This document shows, piece after piece, positions 19,307 through 30,901 of a stretch of 64,000 nt of DNA (positions are counted from its first letter, which is position 1; each line of letters begins with the position of its first letter). The notes below the pieces were generated by a model. That model made no database searches, had not been told where the DNA came from, and was given only the letters and a program-made list of their open reading frames with translations. The position numbers and the translations under genes are program-made. The DNA comes from Betaproteobacteria bacterium GR16-43 (GTDB lineage: Bacteria > Pseudomonadota > Gammaproteobacteria > Burkholderiales > Usitatibacteraceae): NCBI GenBank assembly GCA_001953215.1, contig CP019169.1, positions 2,790,001 through 2,854,000 on the forward strand. Direction: 5' to 3'.

Positions 19307-19733
19307 GACGAAGCTCGCCCTGTGTGCGTCTCGAATGATACGAGACGCTCAGGAAAACAAGATCTCCGCCATTGATATTCTCGAGGACATGGAGATCCAA
19401 GGCTTCCCACTGGTTGTGGCAAGGCTGTCGATCATGTGGGTGTTGACGCGAGACGACGGCGATCCCAATAGACTTCCCGGAACCATCTCAATCACTCTTG
19501 ATGCGGCGACGCTGGCCGAATTCCCTATTGAGATCAATTTTCGTGATCTGCCGAGAACAAGATCATTTCTTGTTTTGGCCGGTATGGCTATTCCTGGGCC
19601 AGGTCTGCTCAGATTCTCGTTTAAACGTGACGAGAGTCCGGCCCCCGATGCTGTATATGACGTGATCGTTCGAGGAGTGCCGGCTGTCGTAGATGCGCCT
19701 GCGGGACCGATTTTGGGAAATCTCGCTGTCTGA
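19299..19733 (+). CDS. Hypothetical protein, DUF6941-like
   Basis: A 144-residue protein rich in predicted beta strands. The order ISAIDILEDMEIQGFPLVV, then a VLTRDDGDPNRLPGTISITLD segment, then IPGPGLLRFSF resembles the DUF6941 family of small bacterial proteins of unknown function, but I make this assignment from memory of the pattern only. No catalytic motif is apparent. The ATG at 19299 lies inside the end of the preceding gene (8-base overlap). It is the third gene of the AT-richer cassette; 57 bases separate it from the DUF2971 gene. Confidence 0.6.
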   Translation: MIRTKLALCASRMIRDAQENKISAIDILEDMEIQGFPLVVARLSIMWVLTRDDGDPNRLPGTISITLDAATLAEFPIEINFRDLPRTRSFLVLAGMAIPGPGLLRFSFKRDESPAPDAVYDVIVRGVPAVVDAPAGPILGNLAV

Positions 19734-19790
19734 TCCGACCGTGACGAACTACGGCACGTGGCTTCATAGACGGAAGGTAGAAGAGCTGGC

Positions 19791-20702
19791 GTGAGTCTGG
19801 CAAAGGAGATCGCCGAGGCCATGCACCAGCGGAGCGCCGCTGTACTTGGCGTTCGACGCCTTTATCGTTTTCTTCCTCTCGCGGGAGCGCTCGAAAAACT
19901 CACTCTGCTCTTCCGAGACGGGAAGATGCGAGCTTCGCACCCTCGATATTTCAACGATCCCTACGATTGTCGTCCGTTTTTCGACCCTGAGTGCCTCGAG
20001 CCTGAGGGTGCTCTCGACGGGTTTCAGCGCCTGATGCAAAAGAGTCTGGTGGGGAACCATGAAGCGCTCGCCGCGCTTGAGGCCGACATTCTCAATCTCC
20101 GCGACAGCAAGCAAGCTAGAGTAGATGCCGTTCAATCTTTGAGCAGGGCAGCGCTGAAGCAGATACGCGAAGTCCACCGCGTGATCTGCCTTTGCGACCA
20201 CCTGTCCCCGCTCCTGTGGGCTCATTACGCGAGCGGGCACTCGGGTGTATGTCTCGAGTTCGACGCGACCCAAGAGCCGTTTAGGAATGCGGTAAGAGTG
20301 GAGTACGAGCAGGACTATCCGACACCCGATTTCGCGAACGGCAACGTCGATCAACTCGCACGCATAGGCCTCCTCACAAAGGCAGCGTGGTGGGAATACG
20401 AGAAGGAGTTCCGACTGATTACTGCTGAGATGGATGGATCCTACGCGAGGTCCACCGATGGGTATTTCCCGGTCACGAAGACGGCCACGATTGCCGTCAT
20501 TCTTGGCCAAGCGTGCCCCGGAGCTGACCCGGAAGCGGGGGAGGCAATTCGCCAACTGCTCGAGCAGCACGCGCCAAGCGTGCATCTACGCATGGCGAGC
20601 AGGAACATACGTAGTTTTTCGCTCGACTACCGGCGGATTCACGTTGACGTTCCCCTAGCTAAGCAGATCAAAGGCTATCCCTCGAAGCCTGCGACTACGT
20701 AG
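19791..20702 (+). CDS. DUF2971 domain-containing protein
   Basis: A 303-residue soluble protein. The DUF2971 pattern is clear: LYRFLP near the start, ASHPRYFNDPYDCRPFFDP (about residues 45-65), and the central ICLCDHLSPLLWAHYASGHSGVCLEFD (about 127-155; conserved W-HYA-GH-G-C) followed by VRVEYEQDYP. The biochemical role of the family is not established. The start is taken as GTG 19791; an ATG 30 bases further on is possible. It ends the AT-richer cassette, 132 bases from the 3' end of the convergent tmRNA gene. Its composition is intermediate between cassette and core genes. Confidence 0.8.
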   Translation: MSLAKEIAEAMHQRSAAVLGVRRLYRFLPLAGALEKLTLLFRDGKMRASHPRYFNDPYDCRPFFDPECLEPEGALDGFQRLMQKSLVGNHEALAALEADILNLRDSKQARVDAVQSLSRAALKQIREVHRVICLCDHLSPLLWAHYASGHSGVCLEFDATQEPFRNAVRVEYEQDYPTPDFANGNVDQLARIGLLTKAAWWEYEKEFRLITAEMDGSYARSTDGYFPVTKTATIAVILGQACPGADPEAGEAIRQLLEQHAPSVHLRMASRNIRSFSLDYRRIHVDVPLAKQIKGYPSKPATT

Positions 20703-20780
20703 CTCGAACGCGGTAGCCTCCGTGCCAGTGTGCTGCATTGCAACCGACGTCTAGGGTCGGTTCGAGAGTTCTTCGCTCTG

Positions 20781-20815
20781 GAAAAAGAAACGGCGTCCAC
20801 TTGGACGCCGTTTGA
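20781..20815 (-). terminator. Rho-independent terminator of ssrA
   Basis: Reading on the minus strand, just past the tmRNA 3' end there is a hairpin with 11-base arms (AAACGGCGTCC and its complement) and a 4-base loop, followed by CTTTTTCC. Position and T-run fit termination of ssrA transcription. Confidence 0.85.
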
Positions 20816-20833
20816 GTTTCCCTTGCGGGGAGT

Positions 20834-21204
20834 TGGTGGAGGCGGCGGGAATCGAACCCGCGTCCGCAAGCCGTTCACAAGCAGTTCTACATGCGTAGCC
20901 AGGCCATTTGTATTAACCCGCACCCCGTAGACCGGCGAACTGGATGAAGGCGAGCCGCCTTGGTTTTAGCAGCTCACGAAGCGGCCCCGTGAACGTGCGA
21001 TCTCATGAATATGACTCTGCGGTAGCGGTGAGCTGCTACTCCGGGTCATGAGAACCCCGGTGCAGAGTCCAGCCGGTATTAGGCGGCTAGAGCGAAGCTA
21101 TCGTCGTTGGCGACTATAGTGTTTTGCGGCTGTATTTACGAGGTAACCACGCCTCGGCATGCCCTGCATTGCTTCAGAACCCACGTCGAAACCAGGTCGC
21201 CCCC
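20834..21204 (-). ncRNA. ssrA: tmRNA
   Basis: Transfer-messenger RNA that rescues stalled ribosomes with SmpB. The 3' end reads GGTTCGATTCCCGCCGCC then TCCACCA; its acceptor strand pairs over seven bases with the 5' GGGGGCG that sets the 5' end at 21204. The alanyl-tRNA-like D-arm region GGTTTCGACGTGGGTT follows the 5' end. The tag frame at 21111-21079 is GCC AAC GAC GAT AGC TTC GCT CTA GCC GCC TAA, that is ANDDSFALAA, close to tags of other betaproteobacteria. One-piece form, about 371 nt. The terminator lies 19 bases downstream. The gene neighbours an AT-rich cassette, in keeping with ssrA 3' ends being frequent integration sites. Confidence 0.95.
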
Positions 21205-21244
21205 GGAAATCCGGGGTTGCTGCGGTACTACGTGTTCGATTCTA

Positions 21245-23362
21245 TCAGGTGGGGGTAGTTCCCCCGCTTGCAACCGCCCGGGAGCACAGGTAGTCGGCAA
21301 AGGCCCGGACGGGGCGATCGTCGTCGAAAAGGCGGCCGGAGCGCTCCCGGATGCGTGCTCGGAGGCGTTCTCGCAGGCTCGCATCGCCCAGCAGCGCTTG
21401 CGCGCGCTCGACGTAGCCGTCGGAATCCCTCGCGATGAGCTCCTCCACCCCGAGCATTCGCAGCATGGCGCTCGTCTGCCGGCCCCGCGCGCGATCTCCT
21501 TCGAACGCGAGCACCAAAGCGCCCACGCCCAACGCATCGAGGCTGGTGCCGCCGCCAGAGAAACCCGGTGAATCGAGGACGAGGTCGGCTTCGGCGAGGC
21601 CCGCGACGTAGTCCGCGTAGGCATGGACCGGTTCGAAGTGGACCTGCGAGGCCTGCACGCCGCGCCGCGCGAGTTCGGTCGACAGGCGTTCGGCGAAGCG
21701 CCGCGTGAGCCCGGCTCCGCGATCGAAGAAGACGAGGCGGGCCCGCGTGGTGGCCGCGATGCGAGCCAGCGTTGCGTCGAAGTCCGGAAGCAGTTTCTGC
21801 AGGCTCTGCGCGCAGAGGAGCAGCGGTTCGTTGCCGCGTCGCAGTGCACGCGCCCATCCCGCGTTGCCCGGAGAGGGCGGCGCGTGCGGCTTGGCACCAA
21901 GACCCGGCAGCTGCACAAGGCGTTCGCGATAGTGTGATGCGGCGCCGGCGGGTTCGAGCGCTTCGCCACTCACGAAGTCGTCGATCGACTCGAAGCCCGT
22001 CGTCACCGGATGGCCATAGAGCGCCGCTTGCACGGGCGCGAGTCGAAGCGAGGCCAGCACGCCCTGCGGCGGATCGAGGCCGATGTCGGGATAGACCAGG
22101 ACATCCAGGTCGGCCGCGCGGATCGCCGAGGCGATCTCGCCGGGCGTGGAGCGCATCGCATGGAAATGTTCGACGCCTGCCGCGATGGCTTCGGTCGTCG
22201 CATCGCTCGTGGCACCCGTGTGCCAGGCCCAGCGCTCGAAGTGCGCCGGATCGAGCCCGGTGATGAAGGCGCCGAAGAAACGTGTCACCACATGCGTTCG
22301 CAGGTTGCCGCTCACGAAGCCGACGCGGATGCGTGCGTTCGGGGTATCGCGAATCCGCGGCGGTTCGAGCGGGATCGCTGCGCGAGCGACGCGAGTGACC
22401 ACGTGCGCGAAACGAGCCTGCCGTTCAACATGCTCGCCCGGAAGATAGTGCAGGTTGAACGGCAGGACTCCGAGCGCCGCGGCCAGCGATGCGTCGATCG
22501 TTGCCTTGTCTTCCGGCAATCGCGTGGACTCGAGCGCGGCGAGTCCCGCGTCGAAGCGTTCGAGGGCACGAGCCGCTTCCTGGTTGTCGCACACGAAGAG
22601 GGGAAGGTGCAGCGCCTCCGCCCAGCGCAACTTTTCCCACGCGGGCGCAAGGGCGCGAGCCGAGGCAAAGGCCTGCAGTGCACGTTCGTCGTCACCTGTG
22701 GCCGCGCGCGCCAACGCGAGTTCGAAGTGCACTCCGGCCTCGGCCGCCGAGAAACCCGCCGCGCGTTCGAGCAACGGGACTGCGCCTTCCGCATCGGGCA
22801 TCAGTCGCGCCGCGGTTCCCGCCGCTTCCCACCAGCGGACTTCGTTGGGGGCGAGTCCCGCAGCACGCTCGGCCAGCTTGCGCGCTTCCGCGTGCCGCCC
22901 CGCGTCGAGGGTCGCGAGGGCAAGATTCCCGATCGCACTCGCATCGGAAGGCGCGAGCGTTGCTGCTCGCCGCAGCACGCCCTCGGCTTCTTCGAGTCGG
23001 CCCGCACGGCGCAACAGGTTTCCGAGGTTGCCGAGCACGCGCACGGCATCGGGGTTCGTGGCGAGCGCGCGGCGATACGCGCGCTCGGCGAGTGCGGTTT
23101 CGCCATCCTCGTCCAGCATCAAGCCGAGGTTGAACGCGGCTTCCCAGTAGTCGGGACGCAGGCGCAAGGCATCCACGAATGCGTTGCCCGCTGCTTCGTG
23201 ATCGCCTGTGGCCTTCAGCGCGATCGCGAGGCCGTGGTGCAGCGAAGGGTTACCGGGTTGCAGTGCGACCAGTTGACGGAAGGCGGGGAGGGCTTCGGCC
23301 GGCCGCTTCTCCGCGAGCAATGCCTGCGCCCGGAGCAGCAGGTCCTCGGGCGCCGAGGCCAT
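21245..23362 (-). CDS. TPR protein with O-GlcNAc transferase-like (GT41) domain
   Basis: A 705-residue cytoplasmic protein. Residues 5-230 contain about six tetratricopeptide repeats (for example PDYWEAAFNLGLMLDEDG and AEGVLRRAATLAPSDASA). From about 360 there is a SPINDLY/OGT-type GT-B domain: IRVGFVSGNLRTHVVTRFF, DLDVLVYPDIGLD, LRLAPVQAALYGHPVTTG and the DLVLDSPGFSGGGTSLDAL segment where UDP-sugar binds. Such proteins glycosylate proteins, for instance flagellin or adhesins, or act in glycan pathways. The ATG at 23362 lies five bases after the DUF1501 stop; an upstream in-frame ATG at 23428 would overlap that gene by 62 bases and was not chosen. The target protein is unknown. Confidence 0.88.
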   Translation of the reverse strand: MASAPEDLLLRAQALLAEKRPAEALPAFRQLVALQPGNPSLHHGLAIALKATGDHEAAGNAFVDALRLRPDYWEAAFNLGLMLDEDGETALAERAYRRALATNPDAVRVLGNLGNLLRRAGRLEEAEGVLRRAATLAPSDASAIGNLALATLDAGRHAEARKLAERAAGLAPNEVRWWEAAGTAARLMPDAEGAVPLLERAAGFSAAEAGVHFELALARAATGDDERALQAFASARALAPAWEKLRWAEALHLPLFVCDNQEAARALERFDAGLAALESTRLPEDKATIDASLAAALGVLPFNLHYLPGEHVERQARFAHVVTRVARAAIPLEPPRIRDTPNARIRVGFVSGNLRTHVVTRFFGAFITGLDPAHFERWAWHTGATSDATTEAIAAGVEHFHAMRSTPGEIASAIRAADLDVLVYPDIGLDPPQGVLASLRLAPVQAALYGHPVTTGFESIDDFVSGEALEPAGAASHYRERLVQLPGLGAKPHAPPSPGNAGWARALRRGNEPLLLCAQSLQKLLPDFDATLARIAATTRARLVFFDRGAGLTRRFAERLSTELARRGVQASQVHFEPVHAYADYVAGLAEADLVLDSPGFSGGGTSLDALGVGALVLAFEGDRARGRQTSAMLRMLGVEELIARDSDGYVERAQALLGDASLRERLRARIRERSGRLFDDDRPVRAFADYLCSRAVASGGTTPT

Positions 23363-23366
23363 GCGA

Positions 23367-24539
23367 CTACGCGCGCAATAGGTCGAGCGGCCGGTAGCGG
23401 CGGGCGAAGACGCCGTCGGCGCTGGCACCCCACCACTGCTCGATCACCGTGGTCCAGAGGCTGCGCGTGTCGATCACCGGCGGCGGGCCGCCGATGTTGT
23501 GCACCTTGATCACCGCAGGCGCCTCGCCGAGCAGGCCGCCCTTCACGCGCCCGCCGAGCACGAAATGCGTCGTGCCATGGCCGTGGTGCGTGCCCTTGTC
23601 TTCGTTCTCGACCGGCGCGCGGCCGAACTCGTCGTACGTCGCGACGAGCGTTTCGTCCCAGCGGCCGATCTCGATCAATCCCGCGCGCAGGGCCGCGAGC
23701 CCTTCGGCCAGGCGCTTCAGCGCGTCGCCGTGGTACTTCGCCTGTTCCCAGTGGCAGTCCACCGAATGATGCTTGTCGTCGTCGAGGCCATTCAGCGCGA
23801 GATGGATCACGGGAATCGCACGGTCGCTCGCGGCCAGCTCGACGGCGGCGCGCGCCGACTGGCCGAAGGGATCGGCCGGAAACGCGGTCTTCAGTTCGAG
23901 CATGCGCAGTGCGCCGGCATTCGCCTTCACGGCCGCGGCCCCGCGCGTGTTGGTGCCAATCACGCAGTCGGCGATACGGCGCTTGGCGAGCAGCTCGTGC
24001 GCGTAGTGCACCTGCACCACGCGCTGGCGATCGCCGCGCATCGGACCCATGGGATCGGACTCCCGGATGTCGAGCAGCCCCAAGGCCACCGCATCCGCGA
24101 ACGCCTGCTCGTCGGGCGTGCGTCGCTGCAGCGCGCGCGTGACCCAGCCGTCATTGAGGTATTGATCCGTGTCCGCCGCGGTGAACGCGCGCTCGGCATC
24201 GCGGAAATGCTGCTGCGTGATGTCTTCGAGGCCGATGCCCTGCACGAGCGCCATTTCTTTCGAAGCGAGCAGGGGTGCGAGCGGTGCCAGCGACGGATGG
24301 AATCCGTGGTGCTCGGTCACCTTGAGCACCGCATCGCGCGGGATGGCGATCGTGGGACGCAGCTTGTAGTAGAGCGGCGTGCCGTACGGCACCCACGAGT
24401 TGTAGCCGTCGTTGCCGCCGTAGAGGTACACGAGCACCAGCAGGCGGTTGGCATTCGCGCCCGGGGCGGCGCCGAATGCGGGCGCCGTGGCGGCCAGCGG
24501 CGCCGTTCCCAGGAGCTGCAGGAAATCGCGGCGTTTCAT
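23367..24539 (-). CDS. DUF1501 domain-containing protein, Tat-exported
   Basis: A 390-residue protein of the DUF1501 family (sulfatase/alkaline-phosphatase-like fold). The N-terminus has a twin-arginine signal, MKRRDFLQLLG, with an Ala-rich h-region ending near residue 24, so export of the folded protein to the periplasm is expected. The family opening VLVYLYGGNDGYNSWVPYG is present, as are the C-terminal GTHHGHGTTHFVLGGRV and DTRSLWTTVIEQWWG segments. DUF1501 genes usually pair with a DUF1800 gene; none is present here, and the next gene is the OGT-like protein five bases downstream. The upstream gene gph ends eight bases away. Function is not established. Confidence 0.9.
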   Translation of the reverse strand: MKRRDFLQLLGTAPLAATAPAFGAAPGANANRLLVLVYLYGGNDGYNSWVPYGTPLYYKLRPTIAIPRDAVLKVTEHHGFHPSLAPLAPLLASKEMALVQGIGLEDITQQHFRDAERAFTAADTDQYLNDGWVTRALQRRTPDEQAFADAVALGLLDIRESDPMGPMRGDRQRVVQVHYAHELLAKRRIADCVIGTNTRGAAAVKANAGALRMLELKTAFPADPFGQSARAAVELAASDRAIPVIHLALNGLDDDKHHSVDCHWEQAKYHGDALKRLAEGLAALRAGLIEIGRWDETLVATYDEFGRAPVENEDKGTHHGHGTTHFVLGGRVKGGLLGEAPAVIKVHNIGGPPPVIDTRSLWTTVIEQWWGASADGVFARRYRPLDLLRA

Positions 24540-24546
24540 GGCGTCA

Positions 24547-25209
24547 TCATACGGCGGACAGGCCGAGCCAGGCGCTGAGCGCCGCCGGCGAATCGACGAT
24601 GCCGTCCGCGCCCCAGAACGAAGGCGCCGGGCCGTCCCCGAGATAGCCGTAGCCCGCGACCACGACCTTCATGCCCGCGGCGCGCGCGGCCTGCACGTCG
24701 CGCACGTCGTCGCCCACGTAGAGCGAGTGCATCGGCGCGATGCCGAGCGACGCGGAGGCATGCAGCAAGGGATCGGGAAAGGGTTTCGGTCGTGCACAGG
24801 TGTCGCCACCCACGACCACTTTCGCGCGCGAGAGCACGCCGAGGCCTTCCAGCACCGGGCGCGCGAGGCGCTCGTACTTGTTCGTCACCACGCCCCACGC
24901 GATGCCGCGCGCTTCGAGTTGCTGGAGCAATGCGTCCATGCCGGGGAAGAGCACGGAGTCCACGCACAGGTTCTCGGCGTAGAGGTCGAGGAATTCCTGG
25001 CGCATGCCGCCGAACGCCGGATCGTCGGTGCCGATGCCGAACGCGGCCTTGATCATGCCGCGCGCGCCGTTGGACACCTGCGGCCGCACGGCTTCGACCG
25101 GGACCCTCGGCTTGCCGCGGCTCTCGAGCATGCGATTGACGGTGCGCGCCATGTCGGGCGCCGTGTCGGCGAGCGTGCCGTCGAGGTCGAAGAGGACCGC
25201 CTCAAACAC
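24547..25209 (-). CDS. gph: Phosphoglycolate phosphatase (HAD family)
   Basis: A 220-residue HAD-superfamily phosphatase that converts 2-phosphoglycolate to glycolate, salvaging the product of DNA 3'-end repair and of oxygenation reactions. The DxDxT nucleophile motif is [16 protein letters not shown] at residues 7-22; motif II/III appear as [18 protein letters not shown] and [21 protein letters not shown]. The GTG start at 25209 overlaps the ubiG stop by eight bases. The ubiG-gph order is a well-known proteobacterial arrangement, which supports gph rather than another HAD phosphatase. Confidence 0.88.
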   Translation of the reverse strand: MFEAVLFDLDGTLADTAPDMARTVNRMLESRGKPRVPVEAVRPQVSNGARGMIKAAFGIGTDDPAFGGMRQEFLDLYAENLCVDSVLFPGMDALLQQLEARGIAWGVVTNKYERLARPVLEGLGVLSRAKVVVGGDTCARPKPFPDPLLHASASLGIAPMHSLYVGDDVRDVQAARAAGMKVVVAGYGYLGDGPAPSFWGADGIVDSPAALSAWLGLSAV

Positions 25210-25918
25210 GGCAGGCGAGGAGGTAGTTCACGCTGACGTCGCGGCCCAGCGCGTAGACCTTCGTGAGCGGGTTGTACGTCATGCCGGTGAGGTCCGCGGG
25301 TTCGAGCCCCGCGGCGCGACAGTGGGCCGCGAGCTCCGAGGGCGTGATGAACTTCGCGTATTCGTGCGTGCCTTTCGGCAGCAAGCCGAGCACGTACTCC
25401 GCGCCGACGATGGCGTAGAGGAACGACTTGGCATTGCGATGCAGCGTGGAGAAGAAGACGTGCCCACCGGGCTTCGCGAGCTGCGCGCAGGCCCGCACGA
25501 TGCTCGCGGGATCGGGGACGTGCTCGAGCATTTCCATGCACGTGACGACGTCGAACGTGCCCGGGGCTTCCGCGGCGAGCGCCTCGGCCGAGACCAGGCG
25601 ATAGTCCACCGCGCTACCCGATTCGAGCTGGTGCAGCGTCGCGACCTTCAGCGGTTTTTCCGCGAGGTCGATGCCCGTCACCCGCGCACCGCTGGCCGCC
25701 ATCGCTTCGGCGAGGATGCCGCCGCCGCAACCGACGTCGAGCACGCGCTTGCCCGCGAGGCCGCCCGCGAGGCGTTCGATGTGCGCGAGGCGAAGCGGAT
25801 TGATCTCGTGCAGCGGCTTGAACTCGCTCGTGGGATCCCACCAGCGATGCGCGAGCGCGCTGAACTTGGCCAGCTCGGCCGGATCAGCGTTCACGCGGCC
25901 TGGAGTTTGCGTTTCCAC
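25202..25918 (-). CDS. ubiG: Ubiquinone biosynthesis O-methyltransferase
   Basis: A 238-residue SAM-dependent enzyme performing both O-methylations of ubiquinone synthesis. The family N-terminus [28 protein letters not shown] is present, then SAM motif [16 protein letters not shown], and [12 protein letters not shown] and [13 protein letters not shown]. The start is ambiguous: GTG at 25918 has AAGG at good spacing, while GTG at 25894 forms a GTGA overlap with the mtaD stop and would give 230 residues. The same frame is open upstream through mtaD but that is a shadow. Gene order mtaD-ubiG-gph suggests one operon. Confidence 0.93.
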   Translation of the reverse strand: METQTPGRVNADPAELAKFSALAHRWWDPTSEFKPLHEINPLRLAHIERLAGGLAGKRVLDVGCGGGILAEAMAASGARVTGIDLAEKPLKVATLHQLESGSAVDYRLVSAEALAAEAPGTFDVVTCMEMLEHVPDPASIVRACAQLAKPGGHVFFSTLHRNAKSFLYAIVGAEYVLGLLPKGTHEYAKFITPSELAAHCRAAGLEPADLTGMTYNPLTKVYALGRDVSVNYLLACRV

Positions 25919-27207
25919 GAATGGGCCTTTTCGCGCAGTTCGGTTTCGTCGAGTCCCACCAGCTTGCGTTCCACGAGCCTCGCCTCGCCGCCGACCCAGA
26001 CGTGCGAGACGTGTTCGCGTCCCGCGGCGTAGACGAGGTGCGACAGCGGGTCGTAACAAGGGAGCGTTTCCAGCGAAGAGAGTTCCACCGCGGCAATGTC
26101 GGCCTGCTTGCCGGCGACGAGCGAGCCAATCTCGCGGTCGAGGCCGATCGCGCGCGCGCCGTCCAGCGTGGCCATGCGCAGCGCATCGGAGGCCCTCACG
26201 ACCGCCGCGTCCCCGGAGGACGCCTTGGCCAGCAATGCCGCGGTGCGCATCTCGGTGAAGGCGTCGAGGCGGTTGTTGCTGGCCGCGCCATCGGTGCCGA
26301 AGCCCACGTTCACGCCCTTCGCTCGCATCGCCGCCACGCGGGCGATGCCGCTCGCGAGCTTCAGGTTCGAAGAAGGGCAGTGCGCGACGCTCGAGCCGGC
26401 GCGAGCCAGGAGATCGATCTCCGCGTCGTCGAGATGGACCGCGTGCACGGCGATCAGGCGCCCGGTCACGAGGCCGAGCTTGCGCAGCCGTTCCAGCGGG
26501 CGCACGCCGTGCTTCACCACGTCGGGCCCGATCTCGCCCTGCGTCTCGTGGATGTGCATGTGGATCGGCGCGCCCAGGTCCTCGGAGAGCGTTGCGATGC
26601 GCTTCAGGGTTTCGTCGCCGACCGTGTAGGGCGCGTGCGGCGCGAGCGTGAACGAGAGCAGAGGCTCTCCGCGGAAAGCCTCGCGCACGGCGAGACCCTT
26701 CTCGATGGAGGTGGCGGCGTTCGGCGCATACGCGGTCGGAAAATCGATCGCGACGATGCCGAGGCTCGCCCGCAAGCCTGCACGCACCAACGCGCGCGCC
26801 GTGGCCTCGGGAAACAAATACATGTCGTTCACGCACGTGATGCCGCCGCGCAGCATCTCGGCAGCCGCGAGCAGGCTGCCGTCGTGCACGAACGCATCAC
26901 TCAGGTGCTTGCCCTCGGCGGGCCAGATGTGGTCCTGCAGCCATTGCATCAACGGCAGGTCGTCGGCGATGCCGCGCATCAGGCTCATCGCGGCGTGGCA
27001 GTGGAGGTTCACCAGCCCGGGGATGAGCGCGTGATGGTCGAGCCGCACGACCGACTTCGCTTCGTAGCGTGCGAGCGCATCGGCCGCGGGCAGGACGGCG
27101 ACGATGCGCCCGCGATCGATGGCGACCGCGTGGTCCTGGAGCACCACGCCGGCCGGCTCTACCGGAACGACGTGGGCCGCGATGAGGAGGGAATCGATTC
27201 GCTGCAT
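25891..27207 (-). CDS. mtaD: TRZ/ATZ amidohydrolase, probable 5-methylthioadenosine/S-adenosylhomocysteine deaminase
   Basis: A 438-residue cytoplasmic amidohydrolase likely to deaminate the adenine ring of 5'-methylthioadenosine or S-adenosylhomocysteine. Metal-binding motifs are visible: HxH in [15 protein letters not shown] (about residues 68-82), HIHETQGE, the His in [11 protein letters not shown], and the Asp in [15 protein letters not shown]. The family-typical [19 protein letters not shown] follows the first motif. It sits upstream of ubiG, a SAM-dependent step that yields SAH, so the pairing is sensible. Start ATG at 27207, separated from ompA by a terminator hairpin. Confidence 0.85.
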   Translation of the reverse strand: MQRIDSLLIAAHVVPVEPAGVVLQDHAVAIDRGRIVAVLPAADALARYEAKSVVRLDHHALIPGLVNLHCHAAMSLMRGIADDLPLMQWLQDHIWPAEGKHLSDAFVHDGSLLAAAEMLRGGITCVNDMYLFPEATARALVRAGLRASLGIVAIDFPTAYAPNAATSIEKGLAVREAFRGEPLLSFTLAPHAPYTVGDETLKRIATLSEDLGAPIHMHIHETQGEIGPDVVKHGVRPLERLRKLGLVTGRLIAVHAVHLDDAEIDLLARAGSSVAHCPSSNLKLASGIARVAAMRAKGVNVGFGTDGAASNNRLDAFTEMRTAALLAKASSGDAAVVRASDALRMATLDGARAIGLDREIGSLVAGKQADIAAVELSSLETLPCYDPLSHLVYAAGREHVSHVWVGGEARLVERKLVGLDETELREKAHSWKRKLQAA

Positions 27208-27212
27208 AGGAA

Positions 27213-27241
27213 CAAAAAACCCCGCCGGAGCGGGGTTTTCT
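27213..27241 (-). terminator. Terminator downstream of the OmpA-family gene
   Basis: Inverted repeat AACCCCGC and GCGGGGTT around a short loop, followed on the minus strand by TTTTTTG. It lies between the stop of the OmpA-family gene (27261) and the mtaD start (27207), so mtaD needs its own promoter or read-through. The A-run on the other side makes the hairpin potentially bidirectional. Confidence 0.8.
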
Positions 27242-27260
27242 GACGGATCAGTGAAGCTCG

Positions 27261-27896
27261 TTACTGGCGAACACCCTTGAACTCGATGTCCACGCGACGG
27301 TTCTTCTGGCGGCCTTCGGCGGTCTTGTTGGTCGCGACCGGCTGGCTCTCGCCCTTGCCGATGGTCGTGATCTTCGCCGACGGGATGCCCTTGCTGACCA
27401 TGTAGTCCTTCACGGCCGCGGCGCGGCGCTCGGACAGCTTCTGGTTGTACGCGTCCGTGCCGACGGAGTCGGTATGGCCGGTGGCGATCACCATCTCGAG
27501 GTCGACGCCCTGCAGCTTGGCGACGGCTTCATCGATGCTCTTCTTGCCATCCGGGCGAACGACGGACTTGTCGAAGTCGAACAGCGCGTCGGCCTGGATC
27601 ACGATGGCCTGGCGGACGGACGCGGGTGCCGGACGCGCAGCCGGCGTCGCAGCCGGAGCGGGTGCAGACGGCGCGGCGGGTGCCGCGGGGGCGGTCGGCG
27701 TCGGAGCCGGGGCAGCGGCGGCGGGTTTGCAGTCCGGGTGCTCGATGCCGGAGGACAGGACGCAGGCACCGGAAGCATCGCGAACGGGGGCGCCGCTCGA
27801 ATCGGTGGCGTTCGGAACGCCGCCGGCGAAAGCCGTGCCGGTCAGCGCCAGGGCTGCAGTACCGAGCATCAGCTTCCCAAGCATCGAAATCTTCAT
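27261..27896 (-). CDS. OmpA family peptidoglycan-binding protein
   Basis: A 211-residue exported protein. Signal peptide: MKISMLGKLMLG through TAFA (about 1-24). Residues 62-97 are a Pro/Ala-rich linker. The C-terminal OmpA domain (about 98-210) has LFDFDKSVVRPDGKKSIDE, VIATGHTDSVGTDAYNQKLSERRA and NRRVDIEF, the residues that bind diaminopimelate in peptidoglycan. No beta-barrel is present, so it anchors wall rather than forming a porin. The ATG at 27896 has a GGAG site; the frame is open upstream but without signal-peptide character. It is divergent from gyrA. Confidence 0.93.
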   Translation of the reverse strand: MKISMLGKLMLGTAALALTGTAFAGGVPNATDSSGAPVRDASGACVLSSGIEHPDCKPAAAAPAPTPTAPAAPAAPSAPAPAATPAARPAPASVRQAIVIQADALFDFDKSVVRPDGKKSIDEAVAKLQGVDLEMVIATGHTDSVGTDAYNQKLSERRAAAVKDYMVSKGIPSAKITTIGKGESQPVATNKTAEGRQKNRRVDIEFKGVRQ

Positions 27897-27978
27897 AACG
27901 GAACTCCCAAGAGATTGTGTAGGTGGTTGTTTGCCGCGTGGCTTTTTTGTGGTGCCTGCCGCCAAAAGTGCTCGCGCC

Positions 27979-28008
27979 ATCATACACAAAGGCCTTTTGG
28001 TTCCACAA
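27979..28008 (-). promoter_or_regulatory. Probable sigma-70 promoter of the OmpA-family gene
   Basis: On the minus strand TTGTGG and TATGAT are separated by 18 bases, about 85 bases before the ATG. The -10 matches five of six consensus bases. The rest of the 302-base divergent region 27897-28198 contains no gene; the gyrA promoter must lie in 28009-28198 but no hexamer pair stands out. Confidence 0.55.
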
Positions 28009-28198
28009 CCAATGAGTGTGCTTTTCGCAACACTCCAAGCTTCGCAGTTGTAATTCCGCCACACCCCTTCGGGACCACTCGGCGGGTTGGAAACGGGCTC
28101 GTCCGTATGGTAGGATTGGCGTTTGGTCGGTCCAAAAAATAGCTTAAATAACAAGCACTTAACGGCATCCGCTCTCGCCGGGGATGCATCAGGAACCC

Positions 28199-30887
<2,689 letters not shown>

Positions 30888-30901
<14 letters not shown>

